Source of the DNA: Methanosphaera sp.
GTDB taxonomy: Archaea; Methanobacteriota; Methanobacteria; Methanobacteriales; Methanobacteriaceae
DNA: 6,189 nucleotides
Reading direction: 5' to 3'
Assembly (NCBI GenBank): GCA_017430835.1
Contig: JAFRMD010000168.1
Location: 1-6,189 of the forward strand
In this document: positions 1 through 3,200 of the stretch, piece after piece
Numbering within the stretch: position 1 is the stretch's first letter
How the letters are laid out: each line of letters begins with the position of its first letter
Made by a program: the position numbers and the translations under genes
The notes under the pieces: generated by a model
Told to the model about the DNA's origin: nothing
What the model saw: the letters and a program-made list of their open reading frames with translations, nothing else
Database searches by the model: none

Positions 1-213
1 AAAGTTTGTTAAATCAATTTCTGTTAAGCTACTACAACTTTGAAACATATATGATGTATTTGTTAATGAATCTCCTCTAAAGTTACTTAAATCTAGTTCA
101 CTTAATCCACTACATCCATTAAACATGGATGCCATTGTTGTAGTATTTGGAGATATTATTGTATTCAAATCTATTGATGTAACACTAGTAAATCCACTAA
201 ACATAGATGATGC
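1..213 (-). other. DUF285/BspA-type leucine-rich repeat array, second, truncated by window edge
   Basis: Residues 1993-2063 start a new array: SSMFSGFTSVTSIDLNTI, MFNGCSGLSELDLSNF (2022-2037) and MFQSCSSLTEIDLTNF (2048-2063). Spacing between MF motifs is 26 residues, and the first two units fit the DUF285 consensus with the conserved Cys (2026, 2052). The array continues past base 1, so its length and C-cap cannot be seen. Confidence 0.92.
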
Positions 214-3200
214 ATTTGCATTTAATTCTGGATCATCATCTTGTGTCCACCAGTAGATTGTACCTTCTTCATACCATGCATATATTGGTACATTAGAAGT
301 TGCTGTTGAAACTACATTACTACTATTTCTATTAGCTTTTATAGGTGCTGTATTTGATTTTACTATTGAAGTTATATTTTCTTTTGAGCCAGCTAATGAT
401 GTTAATTTGCTATTAACATTTGAACCAGTATCAAATGTAGATTCAGCAGGAAGCCATTGAGCATATAATGTAACTATATCATTATTAACATTTGATAGTT
501 TGTTAACTATAGCTTCATCAGAATAAGAATTACCAGTACCATCTGGTTCTGTATTCCAACCTACAAATCCATAATCGAATCTTGTGAATGTGTTTTCTGG
601 GAGAGTTGCTTTAATTCCATATATCATATCTAAATCAGGTATAGATCCTTCACCATCATTAGAATCAAATCTTATTTTATATCTATTTCTTGTTACTAAA
701 CCATAATATGTTACATCATCATTTATTTCAGTATCATCCTCTAATAAAGTACCATTTTCTTTAGCTGTATAGAAGCCAAAATTAATTCCTTCTTCAAATA
801 GAATATTTGGTACAGTTGTTATTGTATATCTACTAGTTAAATCTTTAGTTATCTTAAAGTTACCAAGTTTAACATTTGTAGTTTCACCATCTGCGGCATA
901 TGCAAATATAAATGATAAATATGTTGTAGTTCCTGTTGCCTTAAATGTTATTGTTCTATGTTGTATATCAGGATTTGCTTGTCTAGGTAAATAACTAGAT
1001 GTTATTGAACTTATAGACGAAGAATTTGTTGGCTCCGATTTTAAAGCCATCATACCAATTCCTTCATACGAACTATAGCCATTATAACCATTTGGATTAT
1101 AATAATCTACCTCAAATTTATAAGTTTCTCCTACTTCTGTTCTTACTGGAATATATATATTTTCCCATGTTCCACTTAAACCATTAACAGTTATATCATT
1201 CATACCAGTTGAAGAATCATATGTTATATTAAATTGATTTTCACCTATAAATTTCCATGATTGGACATCATTTACTTCATTGAAATCATAAGTTAAGACA
1301 TAAGACCATTGTGCATATAACGTTTGACCATTTAATTCTTCAAAATCATTCATTATTTCTTCTTCAGTATAATATGTAGTACCTGAACCATCTTGTGCAG
1401 TATTCCATCCAGTAAATGATTTGTTTGTTCTTGTTGGTACAGTATATTCAGCATCTTGACTATATTTACTATCAGCTGATACTACAGCATAATATCCATA
1501 ATAAGTACTACTAGAATCAGAATAGAATGCAAATGTTACAGTATCACCTTCTACATCAAATTCTACAGTTGTAGTAGTATTATTACTACCATTATAAGTA
1601 TATAATTGACCAGCACTCATATTTTTTGAAACATTGCCTGAATATTGTCCTTTAAATACATATACATAATCATAACTTGCTTCAGTTCCATATGTTAATT
1701 TAACATGTACTGATGATGCTCCTGGGATAGTTACTACCTCTTTTGTCGCTAAATTATTTACGTAACTACCATTTTGAACTCCATCATTACTTATATTTGA
1801 AGTATGAGAATACTCAGTTTTATTTTGTTTATATACAGTATATGTAATAGAATTACTTGTTTCTCCATTAAAACTGCCACCATTTGCATTGTAATTTACA
1901 TTATATATAGTAGGAACATTAACAGTTACTTCAACTTCTTTTGTTATTCCAGATACATTACCAGTAATCTTAATAGTAGTTGTACCTCCAGATATACCAG
2001 TTAATACGCCATTTGAATCAACTGTAACAATTGTTTCATCTTCTGATGAAATTGTATAAGGTTCCATATCTTCTGGTCCAGTTACAGTTATTGTTGAAGT
2101 TTCATCTAAATCCATTGTTACACTACTTGGAGTTATAGTAGCATCATCAATAGATTTAACCCATTTTGCATATATTGTTGTATCACTTGTTATTAGTGTA
2201 GTGAAATCAAACTTAGTTGTATATGTATCATCTGTATACCAATCATCAAACACGTATCCATCTTTTGTTGGATTCAATAATGGTTTTATAGCTAATCCAC
2301 CATAGTTAACTATTTGATCTGATACTATTGAACCTCCATCAGTATTAAATTTTACTGTAAATTCTGATATAGTTCCAATTCTAAATGCAGGTGAAACTCC
2401 GTAAACATGTTCAGCACTAGGCTGACTGAATCCTCCAGTATCATAAATAACAAGGAAATTACTAGGAAGAGCACTATACGCTGTACGAAGCCACCATGTT
2501 CCTGCCACACCTGATAAATCTTTTTTAATTCTCCTTGAATCTGCTAAATCAACATCAGTTACTACAGGATCAACATAGTAATCAAGTGTTCTTGTATCTG
2601 TTAATACATTTCTCTTATTATCATATGAAAGATCAAGTCCAACTTCTCTTAATGAAAGTAAATATATCTTATTCTTAGTTTTATCATCAGCTGTTATATT
2701 TGGGGAAACTCCGCCTGATCCACTACCGGATACTATTGGATATGTTCTAATTATTACATTTTGCAAATCACTTGGTAACTTATTATAGAATGTACTATTT
2801 AAATAAATCACCATGTTTGTTGAAGCCCAACCACCAGCATTTGAATTTTTAGAATTCATGGAACCGGATCCAACAATATCGGAAAATTCTATTACAATAC
2901 CACAACCAGTTTGTGAATATCCTTCTACTTCACATACTTCTGGAGTACTAGTATTAGCTAATCTTACAGTATACGATTCATCAGTACCGTCATTATCCAT
3001 ATCCATTGGAACTTCCTTAGTACAACCAACTGCATAATATTCTGAATTATTTTCTAGATTTGTTTTAATTGTTGACCAAGAATCTGTACTAAATCCTTTA
3101 CATAAATCTATAAACTTAGCATAAATAATTGTATCACTTGTTATTGGTGTAGTGAAATCAAACTTAGTTGTATATGTATCATCTGTATACCAATCATCAA

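Noticed and set aside
1130..1170. AT-rich runs such as tatatatat as promoter elements
   Set aside because: They lie within continuous coding sequence, and no paired -35/-10 boxes precede any credible start.
1804..2004. Plus-strand open frame of 66 codons
   Set aside because: It lies opposite Big_2 copy 2 and the start of the split B-repeat; its Ile/Ser/Tyr-rich translation has no domain sense and is explained by the complementary strand of an AT-rich gene.
2813..3037. Plus-strand open frame of 74 codons
   Set aside because: It is antisense to the DUF6273 domain, whose minus-strand reading has strong family motifs; no ribosome binding site or recognisable product.
2374..3099. DUF6273 as an active formylglycine-generating or sulfatase-modifying enzyme
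   Set aside because: Only the WWLR...SPAFRI ending is reminiscent; the paired catalytic Cys of that enzyme near the C-terminus are absent, the Cys here being all in the N-terminal half.
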